This document shows positions 9,422-17,985 of a stretch of DNA of 64,000 bases, in pieces; position 1 is the first letter of the stretch, and each line of letters starts with the position of its first letter. A model generated the notes under the pieces. The model was not told the DNA's origin. It ran no database searches and saw only the letters and a list, made by a program, of their open reading frames with translations. Origin of the DNA: Sphingopyxis sp. LK2115 (GTDB lineage: Bacteria; Pseudomonadota; Alphaproteobacteria; Sphingomonadales; Sphingomonadaceae). The stretch lies in the NCBI RefSeq assembly GCF_014595975.1, contig NZ_JABWGQ010000039.1, positions 62,001 through 126,000 of the forward strand, in the 5' to 3' direction. The position numbers and the translations under genes were made by a program.

Positions 9422-11110
9422 ATGCCGCCCGTGAAGCTCAAATATCCGATCGCCGCCCTGATGGGCGCGCTGTTCCTCGCCGGCACCGGACCCACGGTTG
9501 CGCAGCAGGCTCAGTCGGCCGCGACCACCGCAGCCACCGCGACCGCCGCAACCCCGGCGCCCAAGCTGCTCGTCGTGATCGCGGTCGACCAGTTTTCGGC
9601 CGACCTTTTCGCCGAATATCGCGGCCGCTTCCGCGGCGGCCTGGCGCGGCTCGCATCGGGCGTCGTCTTTCCTTCGGCCTATCAGGCGCATGGCGCGACA
9701 GAGACCTGCCCCGGCCATTCGACGATCCTGACCGGCAGTCACCCCGCGCGCACCGGCGTGATCGCGAACAATTATTTCGACCTGTCGGTCGCGCGCGCCG
9801 ACAAGCGCGTCTATTGCGCGGAGGATGAGACGGTGCCGGGCACGAGCTCCGGCGGCGGCCAATATGCGCCGTCGGTCAAGCATCTGCTCGTCCCGACGCT
9901 GGGCGACCTGATGAAGGCGCGCGATCCGCAGGCGCAGGTCGTGTCGGTCGCGGGCAAGGACCGCGCCGCGATCATGATGGGCGGGCACCGCGCCGACGAG
10001 ACGCTGTGGCTCGCGCCCACCGGCCTTGCCAGCTATCGCGGCACCGCGCTGTCGCCGACCGCCCAGCGCGCCGGCACGGCGATCGCCGCGGCGATCAACC
10101 AGCCGCGCGGGCCGCTGACGCTGCCCGCCGAATGCGCCGCGCAGGACATCGCCATTCCGCTTGCCAATGGCGCCTCGGTCGGCACCGGGCGCATGGCGCG
10201 CGAAGCCGGCGACTTCCGCCGTTTCATGGCGTCGCCCGAAGCCGATGGTGCGGTGCTCGCGGCCGCCGCGGCGCTGCGCCAGGCGCGCCGGATGGGGGAG
10301 GGGAGCGGCACCGATCTGCTCATCGTCGGCCTGTCGGCCACCGACTATGTCGGGCATGGCGCGGGGACCGAAGGCAGCGAGATGTGCCTGCAACTCGCGG
10401 GGCTCGACCGCGAGCTGGGCGATTTCTTCGCGCGCCTCGACGCGGCGGGAATCGACTATGCCGTTGTGCTGACCGCCGATCATGGCGGCCACGACCTGCC
10501 CGAACGCAACCGCCAGAACGCCTGGCCTGACGCGCAGCGCGTCGACAAGGCGCTCGACCCCGAAGCGCTCGGCCGGGACGTCGCCCAAAAGCTCGGCCTG
10601 CCGCAGCCTTTGCTTTATGGCGAGGGTGGCGATTATTATCTGTCAAAGGCGCTGACCAGCGCGCAGCGCGACGCGGCGCTTGCCGAAATCCTGCCGCGCC
10701 TGCGCGCGCATCCGCAGGTCGAGCTGGTCGCGACGCGCGAGGAACTCGCGGCGCATCCCATTGCGAGGCGCCCCCCCGATATGTGGAGCGTGATGGATCG
10801 GCTTCGCGCTTCCTTTCACCCCGATCGTTCGGGCGACTTCATCATCGCGCTGAAGGCCCGTGTCACCCCGATCGCCGAACCGGGTATCGGCTATGTCGCG
10901 ACGCACGGGTCGGTGTGGGATTACGACCGCCGCGTGCCGATGATCTTCTGGCGCAAGGGGATTGCCGGTTTTGAACAGCCCAATGCCGTGATGACTGTCG
11001 ACATTCTGCCGACGCTCGCGGCGCTGATCGGCCTGCCGGTCGATACGGGCACCATCGATGGCCGCTGCCTCGACCTGATTTCGGGTCCGGGCAACAGTTG
11101 CCAAAAGTGA
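9422..11110 (+). CDS. Secreted alkaline phosphatase-superfamily phosphodiesterase/phosphatase (PafA-like)
   Basis: The 562-residue protein starts with a signal peptide (cleavage likely near AQQA, residues 27-30) and then shows the alkaline phosphatase superfamily metal sites: VIAVDQFSAD early, the nucleophile motif TETCPGHST with Thr95 as probable nucleophile, VVLTADHGGHD (two metal ligands), and a late THGSVWDYDRRVPMI motif. This pattern matches PafA-like monoesterases and nucleotide pyrophosphatase/phosphodiesterases. It probably releases phosphate from phosphate esters in the periplasm. It is divergent from dsbD across 91 bp and is followed after 15 bp by proC. Confidence 0.88.
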   Translation: MPPVKLKYPIAALMGALFLAGTGPTVAQQAQSAATTAATATAATPAPKLLVVIAVDQFSADLFAEYRGRFRGGLARLASGVVFPSAYQAHGATETCPGHSTILTGSHPARTGVIANNYFDLSVARADKRVYCAEDETVPGTSSGGGQYAPSVKHLLVPTLGDLMKARDPQAQVVSVAGKDRAAIMMGGHRADETLWLAPTGLASYRGTALSPTAQRAGTAIAAAINQPRGPLTLPAECAAQDIAIPLANGASVGTGRMAREAGDFRRFMASPEADGAVLAAAAALRQARRMGEGSGTDLLIVGLSATDYVGHGAGTEGSEMCLQLAGLDRELGDFFARLDAAGIDYAVVLTADHGGHDLPERNRQNAWPDAQRVDKALDPEALGRDVAQKLGLPQPLLYGEGGDYYLSKALTSAQRDAALAEILPRLRAHPQVELVATREELAAHPIARRPPDMWSVMDRLRASFHPDRSGDFIIALKARVTPIAEPGIGYVATHGSVWDYDRRVPMIFWRKGIAGFEQPNAVMTVDILPTLAALIGLPVDTGTIDGRCLDLISGPGNSCQK

Positions 11111-11125
11111 AGAGAATAAGGGGCG

Positions 11126-11956
11126 ATGACGCGTAATTTGAAGGGGTTTGCCGACCGGATGCTGCTGGTCGGGTGCGGGAACATGGCGGGCGCAATGCTC
11201 GATCGCTGGCTGGTGGCCGGGCTGGACACCGCGGGGGTGGCGATTGTCGATCCCGTTGCTGCGCCACGTGAAGGCATCGCCCGATTCGCCTCGCTCGCCG
11301 AATGGCGCGCGGCGGGCGGCACCGCCGACTGGATCATGCTCGGCATGAAGCCGCAGCAGCTTGGCGAGGTGGCGGGCGACCTTGCCGATATCGTCACCGG
11401 CGGCACGCACCTCCTCTCGATCCTCGCCGGCGTTTCGCTTGCCGACCTGGCCGCGCGCTTTCCGGGCGCGAAGGCACAGGTGCGTATCCTTCCCAACCTT
11501 GCCGCGCGCATCGGCGCGGGCGTGTCGGCGGTGGCGAGCAGCGGTGACGCCGACATGGCGACCGTCGCGGCGCTGCTCGACCCGCTCGGCACCGTCGTAG
11601 CGCTGGCCGACGATTCGACGATGGACCTCGTCACCGCCTTTACCGGCAGCGGTCCGGCCTTTGTCTTTCGCCTGATCGAATCCTATGCGGCGGCGGGCGA
11701 GCGGCTGGGGCTGCCCGCCGAGGACGCGCTCAAACTCGCCACCGCGACCTTTGGCGGGGCCGCCGCGCTCCTTGCCGACAGCGGGGAAAAGCCGGGCGCG
11801 CTCATCGCCCAGGTCGCGAGCAAGGGCGGCACGACGCAGGCGGGCCTCGACGTGCTCGACAGCGACGGCCAGCTCGCCGCGCTGCTCACCAATGTGCTGC
11901 GCGCGGCGCGCGATCGCGGACGCGAGCTTGCCGACATTGCGCGCGGCGAGGGCTGA
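11126..11956 (+). CDS. proC: Pyrroline-5-carboxylate reductase
   Basis: ProC catalyses the last step of proline synthesis, NAD(P)H-dependent reduction of pyrroline-5-carboxylate. The 276-residue protein has the N-terminal Rossmann motif LLVGCGNMAGAML, the segment LGMKPQQL, the conserved VRILPNLAARIGAG, and the C-terminal signature region with TAFTGSGPAFVF and SKGGTTQAGLD. Its length is normal for the family. It sits 15 bp behind the phosphatase gene and is probably cotranscribed with it, though no functional link is known. Confidence 0.95.
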   Translation: MTRNLKGFADRMLLVGCGNMAGAMLDRWLVAGLDTAGVAIVDPVAAPREGIARFASLAEWRAAGGTADWIMLGMKPQQLGEVAGDLADIVTGGTHLLSILAGVSLADLAARFPGAKAQVRILPNLAARIGAGVSAVASSGDADMATVAALLDPLGTVVALADDSTMDLVTAFTGSGPAFVFRLIESYAAAGERLGLPAEDALKLATATFGGAAALLADSGEKPGALIAQVASKGGTTQAGLDVLDSDGQLAALLTNVLRAARDRGRELADIARGEG

Positions 11957-12007
11957 GCGCCCTTAAACCCGTTCGTGTCGCGCGATGCGGACGGAATCGG
12001 CCTTTGC

Positions 12008-12520
12008 CTAGCCCGCATCCCTGCCCAGCATCGCGATGCGCCGGCGGTCGCCCGCGGGGACCAGGGCTTCGCTGACTTGCCAGAATCCCGTCACTGCCTG
12101 TTGCCCGGCGTGGGTATAGGCGCGGCTCATCGTGTCGCGCAGCGCGCCGAACAGTTCGCGTTCGACGACGCGCCCCGCGTCGGTCAGGCGCAGTTCCTTG
12201 GCCCGCCGGTCGCGATTGCCCGGCCGCGTCGTCACCAGGCCGCGCGCATCGAGATCCTTGATCACGCGGCCGAGCGATTGCTTGGTGATGCCGAGCAGCG
12301 CCAGCAAATCCGAAATGGTCAGTCCCGGCTGGCGCGCGATGAAGTAAAGCGCGCGATAATGCGCACGCCCCAGATCCTTTTCGGCAAGCCGCGCGTCGAT
12401 TGCGCGCCATAGCGAGGCATGGGCAAAGAGCAGAAACTCGATGCCGCGACGCACTTCTTCCTCGCGCAAGAAAAGGGCAGAGGCGGCGGGCACTTGTGAA
12501 AGAAAATTGTCATCGGCCAT
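12008..12520 (-). CDS. MarR family transcriptional regulator
   Basis: The 170-residue protein is a winged-helix MarR repressor: the dimerisation helices flank a DNA-binding domain with LTISDLLALLGITKQSLGR as helix-turn-helix and a wing region TTRPGNRDRRAKEL, followed by LTDAGR, a hallmark of the family. The start at 12520 (MADDNFLSQ) leaves 76 bp to the divergent aminotransferase, which it may control. An extension to 12697 would run into that gene and is rejected. Confidence 0.9.
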   Translation of the reverse strand: MADDNFLSQVPAASALFLREEEVRRGIEFLLFAHASLWRAIDARLAEKDLGRAHYRALYFIARQPGLTISDLLALLGITKQSLGRVIKDLDARGLVTTRPGNRDRRAKELRLTDAGRVVERELFGALRDTMSRAYTHAGQQAVTGFWQVSEALVPAGDRRRIAMLGRDAG

Positions 12521-12596
12521 GGTCGCTACCGTTGCGCGCCGCGCCCGTCTTTGGCAAGAGGCGCGCTCCATAAACCGCCAGCAACAGGTGTCATCA

Positions 12597-13682
12597 ATGT
12601 CCGCTCCCGCCTTCGTCCGTCTGCCCCACCCCAATCCCGTGGCCGACGACATGCGCGCGGCGGCGATCGCCGATCCGGCGTTCGGGCGGGTTTTCACCGA
12701 TCATATGGTGTCGATCCGCTATACGGAGGGGCAGGGCTGGCACGAGGCGCAAGTGATGCCGCGCGGGCCGCTGACGCTCGATCCGGCGACGGCGGTGCTG
12801 CATTATGCCCAGGAAATCTTTGAAGGGCTGAAGGCTTATCGGCTCGACGACGGGTCGATGGCGCTGTTCCGCGTCGAAGCCAATGCCGCGCGCTTCAACG
12901 CCAGCGCGCGCCGCATGGCGATGGCCGAACTGCCGGAGGAACTGTTCATCGCGGCGGTGAAGGAAGCCGTCGCTGCCGACGCCCGCTGGTTTCCCCCGGT
13001 CGATGGCGGCGCGCTTTATCTGCGGCCCTTCATGTTCGCCAGCGAGGTGTTCCTGGGGGTCAAACCCGCGTCCGAATATCGCTTCCTCGTCATCACATCG
13101 CCGGTGGGCAATTATTTCAAGTCGGGCGCGCCGGCGATCTCGCTCTGGGTGTCGGAGGACTATACCCGCGCTGCGCCGGGCGGCACGGGCGCGGCGAAAT
13201 GCGGCGGCAACTATGCCGCAAGCCTGATCGCGCAGCGCGAGGCGATCGCCAAGGGCCATGATCAGGTCGTCTTTCTCGACGCCGCCGAGCATCGCTGGAT
13301 CGAGGAACTGGGCGGCATGAACATGTTCTTCGTCTTCCATGACGGCAGCCTCGTGACGCCGCCGCTGACCGGCACGATCCTGCCCGGCATCACCCGCGAC
13401 GCGATCATCACGCTGGCGAAGGACGCGGGGTTGACGGTGCGCGAGGAACCCTATGCGATCGACCAGTGGCAGGCCGATGCGGAAAGCGGCCGCCTCACCG
13501 AAAGCTTTGCCTGCGGCACCGCAGCGGTGGTCACCCCGGTCGGCAAGGTGACGCGCGGCGAAACCAGCTTCACCATCGGTGCGGGCGGCCCCGGACAGGT
13601 CACCGAAATGCTCAAGGGCAAGCTCGTCGACATCCAGCGCGGCCGCACCGCCGACCCCCATGGCTGGGTCACGCGGATCTGA
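12597..13682 (+). CDS. ilvE: Branched-chain amino acid aminotransferase
   Basis: This is a fold-type IV PLP-dependent aminotransferase of 361 residues, the usual length of the large IlvE subgroup. It shows the HYAQEIFEGLKAYR substrate segment, the PLP lysine Lys201 in GAAKCGGNYA, and the LPGITRDAI phosphate-binding motif near residue 260. It makes valine, leucine and isoleucine from their 2-oxoacids. The ATG at 12597 was chosen because the conserved N-terminus begins there. It is divergent from a MarR regulator across 76 bp, a layout that often means local control. Confidence 0.95.
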   Translation: MSAPAFVRLPHPNPVADDMRAAAIADPAFGRVFTDHMVSIRYTEGQGWHEAQVMPRGPLTLDPATAVLHYAQEIFEGLKAYRLDDGSMALFRVEANAARFNASARRMAMAELPEELFIAAVKEAVAADARWFPPVDGGALYLRPFMFASEVFLGVKPASEYRFLVITSPVGNYFKSGAPAISLWVSEDYTRAAPGGTGAAKCGGNYAASLIAQREAIAKGHDQVVFLDAAEHRWIEELGGMNMFFVFHDGSLVTPPLTGTILPGITRDAIITLAKDAGLTVREEPYAIDQWQADAESGRLTESFACGTAAVVTPVGKVTRGETSFTIGAGGPGQVTEMLKGKLVDIQRGRTADPHGWVTRI

Positions 13683-13739
13683 CGCGCGCCGCCTTGCCAT
13701 TGATGGCGCGGACGCTATAGACGCGCTCGCACCGGCCGT

Positions 13740-13814
13740 TGGGGCGTAGCCAAGCGGTAAGGCAGCGGTTTTTGGTACCGCCATGCGCAGGTTCGAATCC
13801 TGCCGCCCCAGCCA
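13740..13814 (+). tRNA. tRNA-Gln (UUG)
   Basis: A complete cloverleaf can be folded: acceptor stem TGGGGCG/CGCCCCA (13740-13746 with 13804-13810), D stem GCC/GGC, anticodon stem GCGGT/ACCGC with loop TTTTGGT (anticodon TTG), T loop in GGTTCGAATCC, discriminator G and an encoded CCA end. The accessory region starts just downstream, so this tRNA gene is a possible integration point. Confidence 0.95.
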
Positions 13815-14179
13815 GCCGGTGTTTCCAGAGGCGCTGATAAGGCCGCAGAATCCCTCACATAAACAGACAAAAAACGATCGGTTATTACGAGGCGGATTCG
13901 CGATCTCGCTCAGGTCGCCACGTTCCAGCTCGACCCGTTTTGGTCATTTTTATACAGGTTCCCAGCAGGCGCGTTGCCGACGATAGCGATCGGCACTTCG
14001 CGGTGGCGCCGCTGCGTCTGGGTGCCGGGCGAAGGCCAGTCGTGCTGCCCGGCCATTTCCGTCGTCTCGCTCTCTGTCTGCAATCGCGCCAGTCGAATTG
14101 CGGCTCTATGCAAAGCCCAACACGTCGTTAAGCATGTTGCTGAAGCATATTCTCACATCGCTCCGGCATCGTCGGCGCG
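13815..14179. other. Intergenic region after tRNA-Gln
   Basis: No convincing gene is seen in these 365 bases. Short frames on both strands lack ribosome binding sites and family motifs. The first part contains an A-rich patch near 13857-13876. It must hold the promoter of the LapG-like protease gene, but no clear -35/-10 pair was identified. No copy of the tRNA 3' end was seen nearby. Confidence 0.5.
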
Positions 14180-15343
14180 ATGTTTGCGCGGTTTCATCTT
14201 TCGGCGGTCACCAGCATGGCCGCGCTGGCTTTGACAGCTGCGGCGGCGATAGCGCCGGCGACCGCGCATGCGCGGATTGGCCCGTACGCAATAAAAATGG
14301 CGAATGCCAAGGCATTCGCGATCGGGGAAACCTGCCGCGCCAGCGCCGGGATGACGTCGGCGGGTCCCGGTTTCGTTGCGACCCGCCCGGTTGAACCCAA
14401 GGTGCTCAGCGCGCTCGACCGCATCCGGATTAGTCAGGAACAACCGGCGGTGTCACGTGACGGCGCCAGCGCACAGGACAGATCGACGGTCATTCGTGCG
14501 ATGACACGGGGCGCCGACCGCCTGCAGAAAGCCGATTGGCCCGTCGTCGCCTCGCGCCGGGCCGATTGCACCACATCATCGGCGACGATGGCGGCGCCGG
14601 CGGCGGACGACGAGCGCGAGCTTGGCACCATTGCCATTCCGGTAGCATCGACGCGCTTTGATGATCGCTGGTCACGCGTGCGTCGTGCGCCTTCCGCCCA
14701 AATGATGCAGGCCCAGCTCGATCGTGCGGCGGTGACACAGGGGCTGGACGAGTCTGCGACGCTCGATCGCGTCAATCGTTGGGTCAATCGCCAGATCGTC
14801 TATGCCGAAGACGAGCGCAATTACCGACAGCGCGACTTCTGGGCGACGGCTGAAGAAACGATCGCACTGGGCAGCGGCGATTGCGAAGATTTCGCAATCT
14901 TGAAGATGCACATGCTGCGCGCGACCGGAATCGACGACGACCGCATGAAGCTTGTCGTCCTGCGCGACATGGCGATCAACGCCGACCATGCGTTCCTGCT
15001 CGTGCGATCGACCGCTGGCTGGGTGGTGCTCGATAACCTGACCGACCGCATTTATGATGGACGCCAGGGCAATGCGGTGCGCCCGATCATGTCGTTCAGC
15101 GGCGATCGGCGCTGGGTTCATGGCTATGGCGACATGGGCCGGGCGATCGTGATGGCAGCCCGGTCGACAACAAAGGCGTCGGTGGCAGATTCCCACAGCG
15201 CCGCGTCTGCTACGCGAGACCGCGGATCCTTCAAAACCGCCGTAGCCAGGGCGCCGGGCATCCGGCTTGCCCTGGCGCATGTGTCGATCGGTAACAATAT
15301 CCCCCGAATGGTCGGGCGCTGGTCGCCGCGCGGGAGCAAATAA
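14180..15343 (+). CDS. LapG-like periplasmic transglutaminase-type cysteine protease (BTLCP family)
   Basis: The 387-residue protein has a signal peptide (cleavage predicted after AHA, residue 31), about 120 residues of low-complexity linker, then a bacterial transglutaminase-like cysteine protease domain from about residue 150. The catalytic triad is visible: Cys235 in GDCEDFA, His270 in ADHAFLL and Asp285 in VVLDNL. In Pseudomonas fluorescens LapG of this family cuts the LapA adhesin at a di-alanine site when c-di-GMP is low. The neighbouring type I operon and its giant adhesin, which carries a PAAG motif at residues 96-99, make that adhesin the likely substrate (inference). The protein is longer than classical LapG because of the N-terminal linker and a basic C-terminal tail. 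Confidence 0.87.
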   Translation: MFARFHLSAVTSMAALALTAAAAIAPATAHARIGPYAIKMANAKAFAIGETCRASAGMTSAGPGFVATRPVEPKVLSALDRIRISQEQPAVSRDGASAQDRSTVIRAMTRGADRLQKADWPVVASRRADCTTSSATMAAPAADDERELGTIAIPVASTRFDDRWSRVRRAPSAQMMQAQLDRAAVTQGLDESATLDRVNRWVNRQIVYAEDERNYRQRDFWATAEETIALGSGDCEDFAILKMHMLRATGIDDDRMKLVVLRDMAINADHAFLLVRSTAGWVVLDNLTDRIYDGRQGNAVRPIMSFSGDRRWVHGYGDMGRAIVMAARSTTKASVADSHSAASATRDRGSFKTAVARAPGIRLALAHVSIGNNIPRMVGRWSPRGSK

Positions 15344-15882
15344 GAACCCCATCGGCCCGCGCCGCAGCGGATAAGCGGATTTACGGCCGTCGATAACAAG
15401 GCGGAACTGCCGCCAAATCAGCAGCATCGAATCGGGGCCGACTCGCACCGCATGATAGGTTCGCATCCGATTCTTTATCGACGCAGGGCCGTCTATTAAC
15501 CAAAATTATTAGGATTTGCAGCCGCGAGCGGTTCCGATCATGCGATCACCGTCATCCGAAAGACTAGCATTGTGGTAGCGTTCCCGTCCAATCTAAACCC
15601 TTGCATTCCGTAATGTTATGGTTGCTTCAAGTCATTGAATGGGACGACGGCGGCGGACCCGCGGAATCAATCATACCTCTTTGTAGGTATATCTCAAAAT
15701 CATCCTAGATTCTGTCATTTAGTTGTATAACGTTTGGGCTAATCAGGGGGTAACGAAACCAGAGTGTTAACTTTTTCAACGGGGGGAGGCTTCCACCGCG
15801 ATGAAGACCATATAGCAGCGGGGGTTTTGACCGAAATCCAAACAAGTGGGTCGCCTTGACTGATAATTCAGCGGAGGCGAAA
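15344..15882 (+). promoter_or_regulatory. AT-rich leader upstream of the LuxR-type regulator
   Basis: These 539 bases hold no supported gene and are clearly richer in A+T than the flanks, for example around 15495-15515 and 15700-15770. They probably contain the promoter and operators of the regulator at 15883. A GGAGG Shine-Dalgarno sequence at 15873-15877 ends the region. No exact promoter could be fixed by eye. Confidence 0.4.
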
Positions 15883-16623
15883 ATGTCGCAATTGATCAAG
15901 ATTTCGCTGTTGGCGAAATATGAGATTGCCAGAGAGGGGTTACGCAACATCCTGTCTGGCGAAAGTTTTCAGATCCAGGCATCGGTGCCCGATGCTTCTG
16001 GGCTGTTCGACGCCGAGGGGCGGATTACGGATGACGTCGATTGTCACGTGATCGTCGTCGATGGGGGCGATACGGGCTTCGGCCTCGACGCCTGTCGGCG
16101 GCTGGCCGCGAAAAGAGACCATGCGCGCCTGGCGTTACTGTTCGACCATTATGTCTTTGAGGATGTGGTTGAGGCATTCCAGATCGGCGTCGATGCCGTC
16201 ATCATCAAGGAAATCCTCTGCGCGCCGCTGGTCGAATCGATCAAGCTGGCGGCGCTGGGTGAGAAGGTTTTTCCGTCGCAACTGGTCAACAATCTGACCA
16301 GCTGGGTTCCGGCAGCGCTTGGCGGCGACTGGAAAAGCAGCGCGGCGTCGGTGGGGCTGTCCGACCGCGAGATAGATATTCTCGAAAGCATCATGGCCGG
16401 CATGGCCAACAAGGTGATCGCGCGGCAATTCGGCATCTGTGAGGCCACCGTCAAGGTCCATGTCAAGGCGATCTTGCGCAAACTGGGGGTCGAGAACCGA
16501 ACCCAAGCGGCAACCTGGGGGGTCAAGAATGGCCTGGGGGAGCCGGTGCAGCTAAACCTTCGCGAAGTAAGGCCCGTCCGCGCTCCCGGTAGGCCGCCGC
16601 CACTGTCCGGACGTGCCGCCTGA
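15883..16623 (+). CDS. LuxR/NarL-type response regulator with degenerate receiver
   Basis: The 246-residue protein has an N-terminal receiver-like domain (residues about 5-125) and a C-terminal LuxR helix-turn-helix (GLSDREIDILESIMAG to TVKVHVKAILRKLGV). In NarL relatives the first strand ends in an acidic pair (DDH); here the sequence is ISLLAKYEIAREGL, so the metal-binding acidic pocket is missing. An aspartate in VIVVDGGD and the lysine in VIIKEI remain. It may therefore act without phosphorylation. The ATG at 15883 is preceded by GGAGG; an upstream TTG at 15856 is less likely. It converges on the hlyD end of the adhesin secretion operon. Confidence 0.85.
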   Translation: MSQLIKISLLAKYEIAREGLRNILSGESFQIQASVPDASGLFDAEGRITDDVDCHVIVVDGGDTGFGLDACRRLAAKRDHARLALLFDHYVFEDVVEAFQIGVDAVIIKEILCAPLVESIKLAALGEKVFPSQLVNNLTSWVPAALGGDWKSSAASVGLSDREIDILESIMAGMANKVIARQFGICEATVKVHVKAILRKLGVENRTQAATWGVKNGLGEPVQLNLREVRPVRAPGRPPPLSGRAA

Positions 16624-16707
16624 CGCGATCGATCTCGGCATCGATATCAAAAGGGGGCGTTGCGACGGCCACCGCGGCGTCCCGTTCCACAACGGCCTTC
16701 ATCACTC

Positions 16708-17985
16708 TCAGCGTTCGGTAAACGCTTCCGAGCGCGCGCGCAGGAAGGGTTTGAACAAGTAGCTCAGGACGCTTTTCTTGCCTGTCAACACCTCGACGTC
16801 GCAGACCATCCCCGGCGTGATCGGCAACCGGCGGCGGCCGTTTTTCAGATAGGCAACGTCAGTTTCGACGACGACGGTGAAATAGGCCTCCTTGGTGGTT
16901 TCGTCGTACAGGCTGTCGGGCGAAATCTGCACCACACGCCCCGACAGGCCACCATAGACTGCAAAATCATAGGCCGTGACTTTGACATTGGCGCGGTCGT
17001 TGACCTTGATGAAGGCAATATCACGCGGTGCCACTCGCGCCTCGACCAGCAACTTATCGCCGACCGGGACGATCTGCATGATCTTTTGCCCCGCCTGCAC
17101 GAAACCGCCCACCGTGGTCACCTGGACGTCGTTGACGATGCCGTTGGCAGGCGAACGGATCTCGCTGCGCTGCTGGCGTCCCGCGGCGCCGCGCAGCGAT
17201 TCCGAATTGACCGCCATCTTGGCGACGATCTGGTTACGTTCGTCAAGCGCTTCCTGGCGAAACTCCAATCCGGCGGCGGAAAGCTGCGCCTGCGCTTCGC
17301 TGATCGCCGCGGCGGCGCGCGATGCGGCCTGTTCGGCGGCGGCGAGCTTGCCGCGCACTTCGGCCACCTCGCGCTGGGCGTTGAGCAATTCGGTTTGCGG
17401 AACGATGGATTTGGCGGCGAGCGGCGCGAGCAGGTCGACCTGGTTCTGCGCCAGCGACAGGCTGGACCGCAGCGAGGCAACCGTCGCCTGTGCTTCGCCA
17501 TAGTCGCGGCGACGCTGCTCGACTGCGGCGTTCAACGCCATCCGGCGGCTGCGCTGGGTTGCGGCGCGCACTGATTGCAGAACGGCTTCCTGGCTGCATT
17601 CGGCCGGCCTTATGCCGTTCGCGTCCGGGGCGCATTCTGCCACTACCCCGCCATTGCCCTCGCGCGCCAGCCGCGCGGCGCGCGCCGCCAGCGAGCGGTT
17701 CTCGGCTTCGAGCTGGCCGAGCTGTGATGAGGATTCGGTATCATCAAGACGAACCAGCAATTGGCCCTTGCGAACCGCCTGGCCCGATCGCACGACGATG
17801 TCCAAAATCGTTGCGGGTTCGGCCGACTGGACAATCTGCGCCTTGCTGGACGGGATAACGCGCCCCTGACCGCGGGTGACTTCATCGACCTGCGCAAAGC
17901 TGGCCCAGCTTACGAAAACGAACATTCCCACCCCGGACGCCAGGATGATCCGGCGCGTGCCGACATAGGGCCGCGATCTGATCAT
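16708..17985 (-). CDS. HlyD family type I secretion adaptor (LapC-like)
   Basis: This is a periplasmic adaptor (membrane fusion protein) of 425 residues. One membrane anchor near residues 13-31 is followed by a split barrel-sandwich/lipoyl region (VQSAEPATILDIVVRSGQ; later IRSPANGIVNDVQV), a long alpha-helical coiled-coil hairpin (about residues 80-240), and the C-terminal beta domain ending FLRARSEAFTER. It bridges the ABC transporter and the TolC channel for one-step export of the adhesin. Its ATG overlaps the stop of the upstream hydrolase gene by 4 nt (ATGA), so it is part of the same operon and comes last. Confidence 0.93.
   Translation of the reverse strand: MIRSRPYVGTRRIILASGVGMFVFVSWASFAQVDEVTRGQGRVIPSSKAQIVQSAEPATILDIVVRSGQAVRKGQLLVRLDDTESSSQLGQLEAENRSLAARAARLAREGNGGVVAECAPDANGIRPAECSQEAVLQSVRAATQRSRRMALNAAVEQRRRDYGEAQATVASLRSSLSLAQNQVDLLAPLAAKSIVPQTELLNAQREVAEVRGKLAAAEQAASRAAAAISEAQAQLSAAGLEFRQEALDERNQIVAKMAVNSESLRGAAGRQQRSEIRSPANGIVNDVQVTTVGGFVQAGQKIMQIVPVGDKLLVEARVAPRDIAFIKVNDRANVKVTAYDFAVYGGLSGRVVQISPDSLYDETTKEAYFTVVVETDVAYLKNGRRRLPITPGMVCDVEVLTGKKSVLSYLFKPFLRARSEAFTER

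Noticed and set aside
15705..15950. Minus-strand frame of 81 codons in the AT-rich leader before the LuxR gene
   Set aside because: It overlaps the start of the LuxR-type gene, has no ribosome site and no recognisable family.
16523..16705. Small minus-strand frame of 60 codons just after the HlyD stop
   Set aside because: It starts 2 bp after the HlyD gene, and its sequence is mildly protein-like, but about 100 bases overlap the end of the LuxR-type gene in opposite direction and no family or ribosome site is evident. It remains a weak possibility.
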